Source: Salinivirga sp035268865 (lineage in GTDB: Bacteria; Bacteroidota; Bacteroidia; Bacteroidales; Salinivirgaceae). From it: a stretch of DNA of 64,000 bases. The position numbers were made by a program, and so were the translations under genes. Shown one piece after another: positions 27,375 to 35,515 of the stretch (positions within the stretch are counted from its first letter, which is position 1; every line of letters begins with the position of its first letter). The notes under the pieces are model-generated. The model was not told the origin of the DNA and did no database searches. It saw only the letters and a program-made list of their open reading frames with translations. The stretch is from assembly GCF_035268865.1 (NCBI RefSeq), contig NZ_DATFKB010000191.1, positions 7,374 through 71,373 of the forward strand, given 5' to 3'.

Positions 27375-27437
27375 ACAAAATGATTTTGTTGCACAGACTA
27401 AGACAAGAGTAGTATTAAAAAATTATAATTTAATACT
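27375..27437 (-). other. AT-rich inverted repeats between the aminotransferase gene and secA
   Basis: Two small inverted repeats lie in the 238-base gap: ACAAAA-TGA-TTTTGT (27375-27389), and AGTATTAAA (27411-27419) with TTTAATACT (27429-27437). The second may end transcription of the aminotransferase operon. Neither has a GC-rich stem and T tail, so the call is weak. Confidence 0.3.
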
Positions 27438-27481
27438 TTAGGGGTCCTGTTAAAATATGCTTAGGGCAGGGCTGAGGTATT

Positions 27482-28273
27482 TTACGTTGAAAACAGGCGG
27501 GTTTCAAATAAAGCCATAATATTTCGTAGCGCTTTTTGCCTTACATCATACGTATAATCATTTATTTTAGCTATTGGCAATACACCTGGCGAAGTTCCGG
27601 TAATGAATGCTGCATCAAAATCAGCTAATTCATCAATATGCACATTGCGATATTTTACAGGATATTTGTGTTTTTTTAAAATATGCAGTACCACTTTGCG
27701 GGTTATCCCAGGAAGTACCTGTTCATCTGGCGCAGTATAAAAAGTATTGTGGATTATGAAAAAAATATTGCTTTTGCTGCCCTCGGTAATACAGCCATTT
27801 TTACTGACATATATGGCTTCAAAAATGTTGTTTTGCTTTATAAATGTACCTACAGCAGCTCTTAAATCTGTAAACTTGATCTTGGCATTCGGATTTTCAC
27901 GCATGGCTTTGTAGAGCATAGTATTTACTCCATTTTCATACTCTTCTGGCAAGGGCCAGTAATGCGGAATAAATCTAACACTCCAGTCATCAGCAGCATT
28001 GGCAACAAGTTCAATGTTGCCATTTTCAATCTGATTGGCTGCTATTAATTGGTTTATACCTTTTTGAATTGTGGTAAACGTAGGAAGTTCTGCGGCGGTA
28101 AGATGCGCAGACCCTTGAAGCCTGACCAGGTGTGCTTCAATAAAAACAGGCTTCCCGTTTAACACGCGCAAAACTTCATAAATGGAGCATCCGTTTTTGA
28201 TAAATTCCGTTTTAAATCTTTCTGCAGGTTTAATCAACCCGTTTATAACACAATATTTTCCTCTGATAACCAT
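27482..28273 (-). CDS. Class IV aminotransferase (branched-chain / D-amino acid / ADC lyase group)
   Basis: A 263-residue fold-type IV PLP enzyme. The PLP Lys133 is in 'NAKIKFTDLR', which lines up with 'DIKSLNLLG' of D-amino acid transaminase, and is followed by 'TEGSKSNIFFI' and 'LPGITRKVVLHIL'. The substrate cannot be fixed; aminodeoxychorismate lyase is also possible. The in-frame upstream TTG (28288) lies inside the acyltransferase gene; the ATG at 28273 directly follows its TAA, giving a TAATATG junction, so I chose it. It is the last gene of the ftsY operon. Confidence 0.85.
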   Translation of the reverse strand: MVIRGKYCVINGLIKPAERFKTEFIKNGCSIYEVLRVLNGKPVFIEAHLVRLQGSAHLTAAELPTFTTIQKGINQLIAANQIENGNIELVANAADDWSVRFIPHYWPLPEEYENGVNTMLYKAMRENPNAKIKFTDLRAAVGTFIKQNNIFEAIYVSKNGCITEGSKSNIFFIIHNTFYTAPDEQVLPGITRKVVLHILKKHKYPVKYRNVHIDELADFDAAFITGTSPGVLPIAKINDYTYDVRQKALRNIMALFETRLFST

Positions 28274-28274
28274 A

Positions 28275-29600
28275 TTAACCTTTACCAATCAAAGATTCTA
28301 CTTTTTCAATCACAATATTGCGAGCTCTAAGCAGCTCTGGCTTTTTAAGGGATTTGATAAACCACTTTGCCTTAAGGTAATACCAATAAACCAGTCGCCA
28401 AATTTTCAAACTGAGTACTCCGGACAATATGGTCATGATAAATACGATTAAAGCTGTTTTAGGCGGATGGGCTGAAAACAGGTAAATAAATATACCTAAA
28501 AGGAGCAAAAAGAACTGAACTATGTAAAGCACATACCTGAAAGATGTTCTGAACTGAACATCTTTTATTTTTTTATTGACAAAAACGATAGGCCAGTACC
28601 ATAAGGCACCATAAATAATTGTTCCGGGTATAGCCAGAGGTACCAGTAAGAAAGATAATAAAGCACCTGCAAATGACATGGCCGAGGGTTTTTTGGCCAG
28701 TATTTCATGGGGTAAACCATGGGCTTTTTGATCCAACACCTCAGCAGATTCTACCATCTGTTTAAATTCATTTGAATCTTCTGCTACGGCCTTGTTTAGT
28801 ACTTTAGCCGCATCCCGTTGAGAATAGAACCGCACTTTTTGTGCCTCTGCATTATTTCCACTGTGCTTATTTTCGGCATAAACAGCTGATGCTAATAAGC
28901 AGGCGTCGTAATATTTTTCGCTCTCAATGTGTATAATATGTTCCTGTAGCGATTTACGCAAATGCTGTGTGATGCTGTTGAGTGCTTTCTGCGAATTGTT
29001 TTTGTACTCTTCCATGTAGGGTTTAAGAGGGAAGGGCTCTCCAAATACCACAGTTAACCTGCTGAAAAAAGTATCATAAGCAGTATAATCAATAGCTGTG
29101 GGGACAATTTGCAGATCTACCTGTTCATCACCATTAATTTCGGTCATAAAAGCAATACGCCCAAAGCCCTTTTTTAAGGGACGCAGACGTTTGGCTCCGT
29201 AATGATTGCCTTCAGGCAAAATAACCAGTCCGCGTTTGTTCGATAAAACCCTTACCGTATGGTCAAAAGTTTCCTGGTTGTTTTTCAGATTGTCGAAACC
29301 ATCGCGGATACGATAAATAGGTAGAATTTTCAGAAAATATAGAATAGATGCAACTGCTTTTTGTTTGAAAATGTCACTGCGTGCCAAAAATACCAGGGGT
29401 TCCTTCTTTGCAAATAATACAGCCATTGCATCCATTAAGGCGTTTTGATGGTTAGGGGTAATAATGGATGGCTTTTCCTGCTTTTTTTGCGGACGGTTAA
29501 TTACATAAAACTCTCGATAAATAAGATTATGTATGGCTTTTGCAATTTGATAAGTTATCCAGTACGGAAATGTGTATTTTTCGATTTTTTTCTTCCCCAT
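28275..29600 (-). CDS. 1-acyl-glycerol-3-phosphate acyltransferase-like membrane protein
   Basis: A 441-residue PlsC-family protein. The acyltransferase domain is N-terminal (about 30-220), with 'NHQNALMDA' as the catalytic His/Asp motif and 'LPEGNHYGAKRL' as the substrate-binding block. The C-terminal part (about 290-420) carries two or three membrane segments ('ALLSFLLVPLAIPGTIIYG' and following). It probably adds a fatty acyl chain to a lipid precursor at the inner membrane. The middle region (about 220-290) is helical and of unknown role. It sits 47 bases after the transporter gene. Confidence 0.85.
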   Translation of the reverse strand: MGKKKIEKYTFPYWITYQIAKAIHNLIYREFYVINRPQKKQEKPSIITPNHQNALMDAMAVLFAKKEPLVFLARSDIFKQKAVASILYFLKILPIYRIRDGFDNLKNNQETFDHTVRVLSNKRGLVILPEGNHYGAKRLRPLKKGFGRIAFMTEINGDEQVDLQIVPTAIDYTAYDTFFSRLTVVFGEPFPLKPYMEEYKNNSQKALNSITQHLRKSLQEHIIHIESEKYYDACLLASAVYAENKHSGNNAEAQKVRFYSQRDAAKVLNKAVAEDSNEFKQMVESAEVLDQKAHGLPHEILAKKPSAMSFAGALLSFLLVPLAIPGTIIYGALWYWPIVFVNKKIKDVQFRTSFRYVLYIVQFFLLLLGIFIYLFSAHPPKTALIVFIMTILSGVLSLKIWRLVYWYYLKAKWFIKSLKKPELLRARNIVIEKVESLIGKG

Positions 29601-29647
29601 AGTGACTTAATTAGTTGGTTTCTAATTATTTTATATCTATCAGTTTA

Positions 29648-30601
29648 CTACGATTCAAAACGGATTGGTGTTTTCCGCCAAAAATGTGCCATGGTTAATC
29701 CGGCAATTATGTGCCAAATTCCCCACCAGGCAGCTATGTAGGCCATGGCACCGACTTCAAGTTCTGGTGGAAATATTTTTGGATTAAAAATTAACACAAG
29801 GGCCAGCCCTGAGTTTTGTATACCTGTTTCGATAGATACTGTGCGCCAATTAATTTGCTTGAGGCGTGTAAATTTTGCCAGATAAAAACCTGAAGTTAAT
29901 GCAATCAGATTGTGAAAAAAGACAATAAGGGTTACCCACTCAAAATGTTTTATAAAATGGGTGAAATTGTTTGAAAAAGCTACCGCAATAAAGCCAATAA
30001 AAGCAAGTATAGAAAATGTTTTAATTGGCTTAATAATTTTTTTTGTAAACTCAGGGAAATATCTTGAAAATTGCAAGCCTGCTATAAGTGGTATTCCTAA
30101 AATTATGAAAACCGTTATGAACATCTGAACAGGGTCGATGGTAAGGGGTTGGACCAGGTCAGAATGTTTCTCTGCGTAATTTATAAACATGTTACCGTAA
30201 AAGGCAAAATTTATGGGTGTAAGTATAATGGCACCAAGACTTGAAATACCCGTCAGACTAACAGATAGTGCTGCATTTCCTTTTGCAAGGTGAGATATGA
30301 AGTTCGATATGTTACCCCCCGGGCATGAGGCTACCATTATCATTCCAAGGGCGACGCCAACAGTTATGAAGTCGCTAATTAGCAATGAAAACAAGAAGGT
30401 GAGGGCAGGCAACATTATAAATTGCGAGAAAAAACCGATAATGGCGCTTTTGGGCTTTTTAAATATTTCCTTAAAATGTTGAGGCTTAATTTCCAGTGCT
30501 ACGCCAAACATAACAAATGCCAATACCAGATTAAGCACAAAAAGTCCCTGGCTGTTAAAATTCAACTCTAACTGATCAAGAAGTAAAAGTTCCTCATGCA
30601 T
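29648..30601 (-). CDS. Bile acid:Na+ symporter (BASS)-family transporter
   Basis: A 317-residue inner-membrane protein with about nine or ten hydrophobic segments, similar to ASBT/SbtA-fold carriers. The segment 'GMIMVASCPGGNISNFISHLAKGNAALSVSLTG' region (from 30230) matches the crossover that binds Na+ in the family, and 'ETGIQNSGLAL' matches the second. Substrates in bacteria include bile acids, pantoate and other organic anions, so none is assigned. The start ATG (30601) overlaps the end of rimO by 8 bases. Confidence 0.85.
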   Translation of the reverse strand: MHEELLLLDQLELNFNSQGLFVLNLVLAFVMFGVALEIKPQHFKEIFKKPKSAIIGFFSQFIMLPALTFLFSLLISDFITVGVALGMIMVASCPGGNISNFISHLAKGNAALSVSLTGISSLGAIILTPINFAFYGNMFINYAEKHSDLVQPLTIDPVQMFITVFIILGIPLIAGLQFSRYFPEFTKKIIKPIKTFSILAFIGFIAVAFSNNFTHFIKHFEWVTLIVFFHNLIALTSGFYLAKFTRLKQINWRTVSIETGIQNSGLALVLIFNPKIFPPELEVGAMAYIAAWWGIWHIIAGLTMAHFWRKTPIRFES

Positions 30602-31889
30602 AGTTTGTTACCTTTCCAAAAAGTTCATAAGCTTCGGCACCCGTAATTTTTATATCATAAAAAGCTCCAACCTTAAGTAATTCACCATTCTCAATTATAA
30701 TTTCTCCATCTACCTCAGGGGAATCAAATTCGCTTCTTCCATAACCCACAGTATCCTCTTTCCGGTCAATAATTACACGTAAGGTTTGCCCAACCATTGC
30801 TGTATTTCGCTCAAGAGCAATTTCATGCTGTACCTCCATCAATTGTTCTAAGCGTTGTTCTTTAATCTCTTCAGATACATCATCTTTTAAATGATCATAG
30901 GCATAGGTATATTTCTCATGCGAATACGGAAAGGCACCCAACCGGTCGAATTTTGCTGTACGGACAAATTCGAGTAATTGCTCAAAATCTTGCGTGGTTT
31001 CACCAGGGAAACCCACCATCATTGTGGTTCGCAGGGCAATACCAGTCACCTTATTTTTTATGTTTTGAATGAGTTGTGCTGTTTTTTGGCTGTTGTGACC
31101 GCGTTTCATTGCTTTGAGTACATTGTCTGAAATGTGTTGAACCGGTATGTCGAGGTAGCGACAGACCTTTGGATTTGCTTGCATTTCATCAAATAAATCT
31201 TCAGGAATCCCCACAGGATACGCATAATGGAACCTGATCCATTCAATTCCTTCAATTTTTGAAAGCATTTGTACTAATCCGGTAAGAGTAGGGCCTTGTT
31301 CCAGGTCCTGGCCATAGTAGGTCAGATCCTGTGCAATGAGTATAAGTTCTTTAACGCCTGTCTTTGCAAGAAACTCAGCTTCTTTTACAAGTTTTTTGGC
31401 TGGTACTGATTTATAGTTTCCGGTAATTACAGGAATGCTGCAAAAGGCGCATTTGCGATGACAGCCTTCTGAAATTTTTAAATAGCTAAAATGGGACGGG
31501 GTAGAGATTACCCGCTCATGGTCATAATCCTTATAGTGTTTGCCCTGTAAAGCACTTAAAATGGCTTTAAAATCATATTTCCCGAACCAGCCATCAACTT
31601 CGGGGATCTCTTTTTTGAGTTGTTCCTTAAAAATTTGTGTTAAGCAACCAAAAACCCCTACAAAACTTTCGGGATGCTTATTTTTTAGCGTAACAGCTTC
31701 AAGTATGGTATCAATAGATTCTTGTTGGGCATCGTGTATAAAGCCACAAGTGTTAATTAATGTATAGTCGTGCAATTCCGGATGATCGTATACAACTCTA
31801 TAGCCATTGGCTTGTAATTGGCGAGCCAGGTGTTCGCTATCGACAAGGTTTTTTGCACAACCCAGATTTATGATATTGACTTTCTTCAA
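30594..31889 (-). CDS. rimO: Ribosomal protein S12 methylthiotransferase RimO
   Basis: A 431-residue radical-SAM enzyme that puts a methylthio group on an Asp of ribosomal protein S12. The N-terminal MTTase domain has the first cluster cysteines in 'NLGCAKNLVDSE' and 'INTCGFI', plus a third later. The radical-SAM CxxxCxxC is 'SEGCHRKCAFCSIP', and a C-terminal TRAM domain (about 365-431) closes the protein. The 'LGCAKNLVDSE' start is characteristic of RimO rather than MiaB. It follows ftsY by 50 bases and overlaps the transporter gene. Confidence 0.94.
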   Translation of the reverse strand: MKKVNIINLGCAKNLVDSEHLARQLQANGYRVVYDHPELHDYTLINTCGFIHDAQQESIDTILEAVTLKNKHPESFVGVFGCLTQIFKEQLKKEIPEVDGWFGKYDFKAILSALQGKHYKDYDHERVISTPSHFSYLKISEGCHRKCAFCSIPVITGNYKSVPAKKLVKEAEFLAKTGVKELILIAQDLTYYGQDLEQGPTLTGLVQMLSKIEGIEWIRFHYAYPVGIPEDLFDEMQANPKVCRYLDIPVQHISDNVLKAMKRGHNSQKTAQLIQNIKNKVTGIALRTTMMVGFPGETTQDFEQLLEFVRTAKFDRLGAFPYSHEKYTYAYDHLKDDVSEEIKEQRLEQLMEVQHEIALERNTAMVGQTLRVIIDRKEDTVGYGRSEFDSPEVDGEIIIENGELLKVGAFYDIKITGAEAYELFGKVTNYA

Positions 31890-31939
31890 TTTGTCTAAAG
31901 TTGAAAATGAAACAGCGGGATATTATTCGTTCGCTTTCA

Positions 31940-32887
31940 CTAGCTGAAGAGAGAATCTACAAACTCTGTTTTATTAAAAATTTGTAAATCTTCCATTTTT
32001 TCGCCAATTCCAATGTATTTCACTGGCACTTGTAATTGATCTGAAACACCAATTACAACGCCACCTTTCGCAGTTCCATCGAGTTTAGTAATAGCCATTG
32101 CTGTAATTTCAGTGGCTTTGGTAAATTGTTTGGCCTGTTCGAAAGCATTTTGACCTGTAGATCCATCCAAAATGAGCAAAATCTCATGCGGTGCATCGGG
32201 GATTACTTTCTGCATCACACGCTTTATTTTAGAGAGTTCATTCATCAGGTTTACTTTATTGTGCAGGCGGCCTGCAGTATCAATGATTACCACATCTGCA
32301 TCCTGCTTTTGTGCAGAGGCTACAGTGTCGTAGGCTACAGACGCAGGGTCGGAGCCCATTTTTTGTTTGATCAGCGGCACATCCACTCGTTGACTCCAAA
32401 TTTCCAACTGATCAATTGCAGCTGCACGGAAAGTGTCGGCAGCACCGATGATGACTTTCTTTCCATTCTCTTTGTATTTATGAGCCAGTTTACCAATGGT
32501 TGTGGTTTTGCCAACACCATTCACACCTACTATCATTATTACATAAGGTTTTTTACCCTCGGGTAACTCCCAGGTGTTCTGGCTTTTATGTTCTGTTTCG
32601 GTAAGCAGACCCGTGATCTCTTCACGCAAAATCTGATTCAATTCAGAGGTAGAGGTATATTTGTCTTTTGAAACACGCTCTTCAATTCGCTCAATAATTT
32701 TAAGGGTTGTATTGACACCTACGTCAGATGTAATCAGTACTTCTTCCAGTTGGTCCAAAACATCATCGTCAACCTTTGATTTTCCAACCACAGCTCTCGA
32801 CAGCTTCTGGAAAACACTCTGCTTTGTTTTAGATAAACCCTTATCGAGATTCTGTTTTTTATCTTTTGAAAATATTCCCATCTTCAT
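31940..32887 (-). CDS. ftsY: Signal recognition particle receptor FtsY
   Basis: A 315-residue SRP GTPase that docks ribosome-SRP complexes to the membrane. The NG domain shows 'GVNGVGKTTTIGKLAHKY' (G1), 'IIDTAGRLHNK' (G3) and 'ITKLDGTAKGG' (G4). The acidic A domain of long FtsY is missing, as usual in this phylum; the N-terminus is only a short basic helix. ATG at 32887 and 32881 are both possible starts. It follows a terminator after the L28/L33 genes, so readthrough or its own promoter feeds it. Confidence 0.95.
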   Translation of the reverse strand: MKMGIFSKDKKQNLDKGLSKTKQSVFQKLSRAVVGKSKVDDDVLDQLEEVLITSDVGVNTTLKIIERIEERVSKDKYTSTSELNQILREEITGLLTETEHKSQNTWELPEGKKPYVIMIVGVNGVGKTTTIGKLAHKYKENGKKVIIGAADTFRAAAIDQLEIWSQRVDVPLIKQKMGSDPASVAYDTVASAQKQDADVVIIDTAGRLHNKVNLMNELSKIKRVMQKVIPDAPHEILLILDGSTGQNAFEQAKQFTKATEITAMAITKLDGTAKGGVVIGVSDQLQVPVKYIGIGEKMEDLQIFNKTEFVDSLFS

Positions 32888-32925
32888 TTGTCATTTAAGC
32901 CGTGCAATTTAGCAATATTTCCTAT

Positions 32926-32957
32926 AAAAAAAAAGGCCTGTCAAATGCAGGCCTTTT
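32926..32957 (-). terminator. Terminator after the L28-L33-DUF4295 genes
   Basis: On the minus strand AAAAGGCCTG (complement of 32948-32957) pairs with CAGGCCTTTT across a 7-base loop and ends in a long T run (the plus-strand A tract from 32926). It lies 21 bases beyond the DUF4295 stop and upstream of ftsY. Confidence 0.85.
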
Positions 32958-32978
32958 GAGATATTGAATGTATTGTCG

Positions 32979-33134
32979 TTACTTTTTTGAGAAGAAATCT
33001 TTAACGTGCTCGTTATTCACAATTCCTTCTTTGAATTGATATGCACCACTTTTTGGTGATTTTACCATTTTAATAACTTTGGCAAATTCTTTTCCTGTCC
33101 CCGACTTAAGGGTTGCAACTACTTTCTTAGCCAT
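32979..33134 (-). CDS. DUF4295 small conserved protein, 51 residues
   Basis: A short gene, translated as MAKKVVATLKSGTGKEFA and so on, ending VKDFFSKK. It matches the small Bacteroidota family always found just after the L33 gene. The protein is basic, with a beta-hairpin-like pattern, and is presumably a ribosome-associated or ribosomal-like protein; this is inferred only from the neighbourhood. It starts 6 bases after the rpmG stop. Confidence 0.85.
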   Translation of the reverse strand: MAKKVVATLKSGTGKEFAKVIKMVKSPKSGAYQFKEGIVNNEHVKDFFSKK

Positions 33135-33140
33135 ATCTTA

Positions 33141-33326
33141 TTATTTTATTTCTCTGTGTAAAGTTACTTTTTTGAGTACTGGGTTATACTTTTTTAACTC
33201 AATACGATTAGGTGTGTTCTTACGATTTTTAGTCGTAATGTAGCGCGATGTACCTGGTTTTCCGCTATCTTTATGTTCAGTGCATTCTAATATTACCTGC
33301 ACACGATTTCCTTTCTTCTTTGCCAT
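33141..33326 (-). CDS. rpmG: Ribosomal protein L33
   Basis: A 61-residue basic ribosomal protein starting 'AKKKGNRVQVILECTEHKDS' with 'TTKNRKNTPNRIELKKYNP', typical of L33. Only one cysteine is present, so it is the zinc-free form. It lies between rpmB (16 bases away) and the DUF4295 gene. Confidence 0.96.
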   Translation of the reverse strand: MAKKKGNRVQVILECTEHKDSGKPGTSRYITTKNRKNTPNRIELKKYNPVLKKVTLHREIK

Positions 33327-33342
33327 GACTGACCTCCCTCAA

Positions 33343-33585
33343 TTAATATTTTGTAATGTATCCTTTTTCTTTTGCCTCATTCAACGCTGTTGCAAGGCCT
33401 TTTTTATTAATTACGCGCAGTCCGTTAGCAGAAACACGCAAAGTGATCCATCTTTTCTCTTCCGGATGAAAGAAGCGCTTTTTCAACAGGTTGGGATAGA
33501 ATTTTCTCTTCGTTTTCGTATTAGAGTGCGAAATGTGGTGTCCAACCATCGGTCTTTTTCCTGTAATCTGACAAACTCTCGACAT
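33343..33585 (-). CDS. rpmB: Ribosomal protein L28
   Basis: An 80-residue ribosomal protein beginning 'MSRVCQITGKRPMVGHHISH' and containing 'KRFFHPEEKRWITLRVSANG'. A longer in-frame start at 33666 would add 27 residues, but it lies upstream of the promoter and outside the family's usual length, so the ATG at 33585 was chosen. It is the first gene of the L28-L33-DUF4295 operon. Confidence 0.96.
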   Translation of the reverse strand: MSRVCQITGKRPMVGHHISHSNTKTKRKFYPNLLKKRFFHPEEKRWITLRVSANGLRVINKKGLATALNEAKEKGYITKY

Positions 33586-33623
33586 CTTTCTATTTTTTTT
33601 AATTCTTTTTCTAAATCGGTGTG

Positions 33624-33655
33624 CAAATGTCATGATAATAAATGAATAAATCAAA
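33624..33655 (-). promoter_or_regulatory. Bacteroidota-type promoter of the L28 operon
   Basis: On the minus strand TTTG (complement of 33652-33655), exactly 20 bases, then GACATTTGC. This fits TTTG-N20-TAnnTTTGC with one mismatch. The expected transcript start is about 30 bases before the rpmB ATG, and the position rules out the longer upstream start. Confidence 0.6.
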
Positions 33656-33701
33656 TATTTTTTCAAGAAATTAGCAATTTAAACTAAGAAAAGCACATTT
33701 T

Positions 33702-34946
33702 TTAACTTTTTCTTAGCCAATCGATCATGTTGTACATGGCTACTGTAGCGGTTCTCTCCATGTTTACCATGCGATCGTGGGTGAAAAGAAAACTTTGTGC
33801 ATGTACTTCGCCCTCCAGGTAAAATCCTATCCAAACTGTACCTACCGGTTTTGTTTCGGTGCCGCCATCCGGGCCTGCAATTCCGGTAGTGGAAATTGCA
33901 TAATTTGTATTAAGCGCTTTAGCTGCTCCAATGGCCATTTCTTTAGCCACAGCTTCGCTTACAGCACCATGTTTTTCAAGTGTTGCCGAATTCACACCGA
34001 GTTGCTTTTCTTTAGCCTCATTGCTATAGGCAGTAATTCCGCCTTTTAAGTACGCTGAAGCCCCTGCCACGGAGGTTATTCTGTGGCCTAGCAAACCGCC
34101 GGTACAACTTTCTGCCACCGATATTGTTTTGTTGTTGTCTTTTAATATTTTACCCAGAGTAAATTCAACCTTTTCTTTGCCTTCTGCTATAATTTGGGAA
34201 CCCAGAATTTCGTATAGTTTTTTTGCCTGTAAATTTATATTATGTGTATGATTCACCTGGTTTTTCAATCTGAGTCTTATAACACCTGGTGAGGGCAGAT
34301 AGGCAAGCTCAAGTGATTCCGGCAGATCGTTTTCCCACTGTTCAAGTTTGTTTGCCAGTTCACTTTCGGGATATCCAACTACGTGAAAAGTTCGATAGGC
34401 ATGTGCTTCCAGTACAAAATGTTTGTGCAGTTCTGCCATTACTTTATGTTCAAACACGTGTTTCATTTCAAAGGGTACGCCGGGCATTGAAACAATGAGC
34501 GTGCCTGATTTATTAAACATTTGAATGGGAGCTGTGCCAATAGGGTTACGTAAAACCGTTGCTTTATCAGATACCAGGGCCTGAGCTTTATTATTCTCTG
34601 TCAGTTTTAAATACCCCCTTTTTTTTACAATAAAAGCTTTTATATCATCAAGCACCGATTCATTTAATACCATTTCTCCATTGAAATACGCATTTAGTGC
34701 AAATTTTGTGCGGTCATCATTTGTGGGACCAAGCCCGCCTGTTAATAAAACCAAATCAGTTGTGGCTATTGCATCATCAAGTGTTTGCTGTATATGTTCG
34801 GGTTGGTCGCTAATGCTTCTTATTTCCTTTACTTCAAACCCTGCATGAAAAAGGTAGTCTGCCAACCATGCCGAATTGCTGTCCACAATCTGACCAATGA
34901 GTATCTCGTCTCCGATGGTGATGATAGATGCTGAGTATCGAGCCAT
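33702..34946 (-). CDS. cinA: CinA-family protein (NMN amidohydrolase / ADP-ribose pyrophosphatase)
   Basis: A 414-residue two-domain protein. The N-terminal half is the MoaB-like COG1058 domain, with 'TIGDEILIGQIVDSNS' and 'LLTGGLGPTNDD'. The C-terminal half is the NMN deamidase domain (about 250-414), with 'SVAESCTGGLLGHRIT', 'YSNEAKEKQLGV' and 'STTGIAGPDGG'. In the family it salvages NMN or hydrolyses ADP-ribose. It is the last gene of the lptD-DUF2179-cinA operon, 3 bases after the gene before it. Confidence 0.94.
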   Translation of the reverse strand: MARYSASIITIGDEILIGQIVDSNSAWLADYLFHAGFEVKEIRSISDQPEHIQQTLDDAIATTDLVLLTGGLGPTNDDRTKFALNAYFNGEMVLNESVLDDIKAFIVKKRGYLKLTENNKAQALVSDKATVLRNPIGTAPIQMFNKSGTLIVSMPGVPFEMKHVFEHKVMAELHKHFVLEAHAYRTFHVVGYPESELANKLEQWENDLPESLELAYLPSPGVIRLRLKNQVNHTHNINLQAKKLYEILGSQIIAEGKEKVEFTLGKILKDNNKTISVAESCTGGLLGHRITSVAGASAYLKGGITAYSNEAKEKQLGVNSATLEKHGAVSEAVAKEMAIGAAKALNTNYAISTTGIAGPDGGTETKPVGTVWIGFYLEGEVHAQSFLFTHDRMVNMERTATVAMYNMIDWLRKS

Positions 34947-34949
34947 GTG

Positions 34950-35513
34950 TTATCGTTTAATTTTGAGTATGCGCCTGCGGAATGTGCTCGGGCGGTTTAC
35001 GGGGAAAACGCCATATTGTGCGTTTCTTATATCCTCCACCGTGTAAAATGCAGAGGGGTTGTATTGCTGAATAATGCTTTGCACCTGTTGCAGCTTTTTT
35101 CTTTTTAAGATAATGTAGATAACATTCACTTTTGAAAATTTTCCTTTGGCATCAATTTCGGTCACACCATAACCTTCTTTATAGAGTGCACTAACTAATG
35201 GTGTAGTGTCTTTCTGTGTAATGATCCGAAATACAAGGGTTCCGATGGCCAGTCGCTCTTCAAGGAGCATCCCAATATAGTTACCTGCAGCAAAACCACC
35301 GGCGTATGCAATGTAGCAAACCCAGTTATCGAGGTTTTGCAGGATCTCACCCATGGCCAGAATCCAAATAAGCACCTCAAAGAAGCCCAACAAGGGGGCC
35401 AGTAAACGGTTTCCGCGCGAAACTATGATGATGCGAATTGTACCAATACTCACATCCAAAATGCGTGCTACAAAGATTAGAGCAGGCAGAATTACATAAG
35501 TATACCATTCCAT
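34950..35513 (-). CDS. DUF2179/UPF0316 membrane protein
   Basis: A 187-residue protein with three hydrophobic segments in the first 90 residues ('LPALIFVARILDVSIGTIRI', then 'LAPLLGFFEVLIWILAM', then a Gly/Ala-rich third one), followed by a soluble DUF2179 domain ('VNVIYIILKRKKLQQVQSII', 'FYTVEDIRNA'). The family is of unknown function. It is spaced 2 bases after lptD and 3 bases before cinA, which shows tight coexpression. Confidence 0.88.
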   Translation of the reverse strand: MEWYTYVILPALIFVARILDVSIGTIRIIIVSRGNRLLAPLLGFFEVLIWILAMGEILQNLDNWVCYIAYAGGFAAGNYIGMLLEERLAIGTLVFRIITQKDTTPLVSALYKEGYGVTEIDAKGKFSKVNVIYIILKRKKLQQVQSIIQQYNPSAFYTVEDIRNAQYGVFPVNRPSTFRRRILKIKR

Positions 35514-35515
35514 AA

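Noticed and set aside
33343..33666. A longer L28 with 27 extra N-terminal residues
   Set aside because: The extra part lies upstream of the likely promoter and is not part of any known L28.
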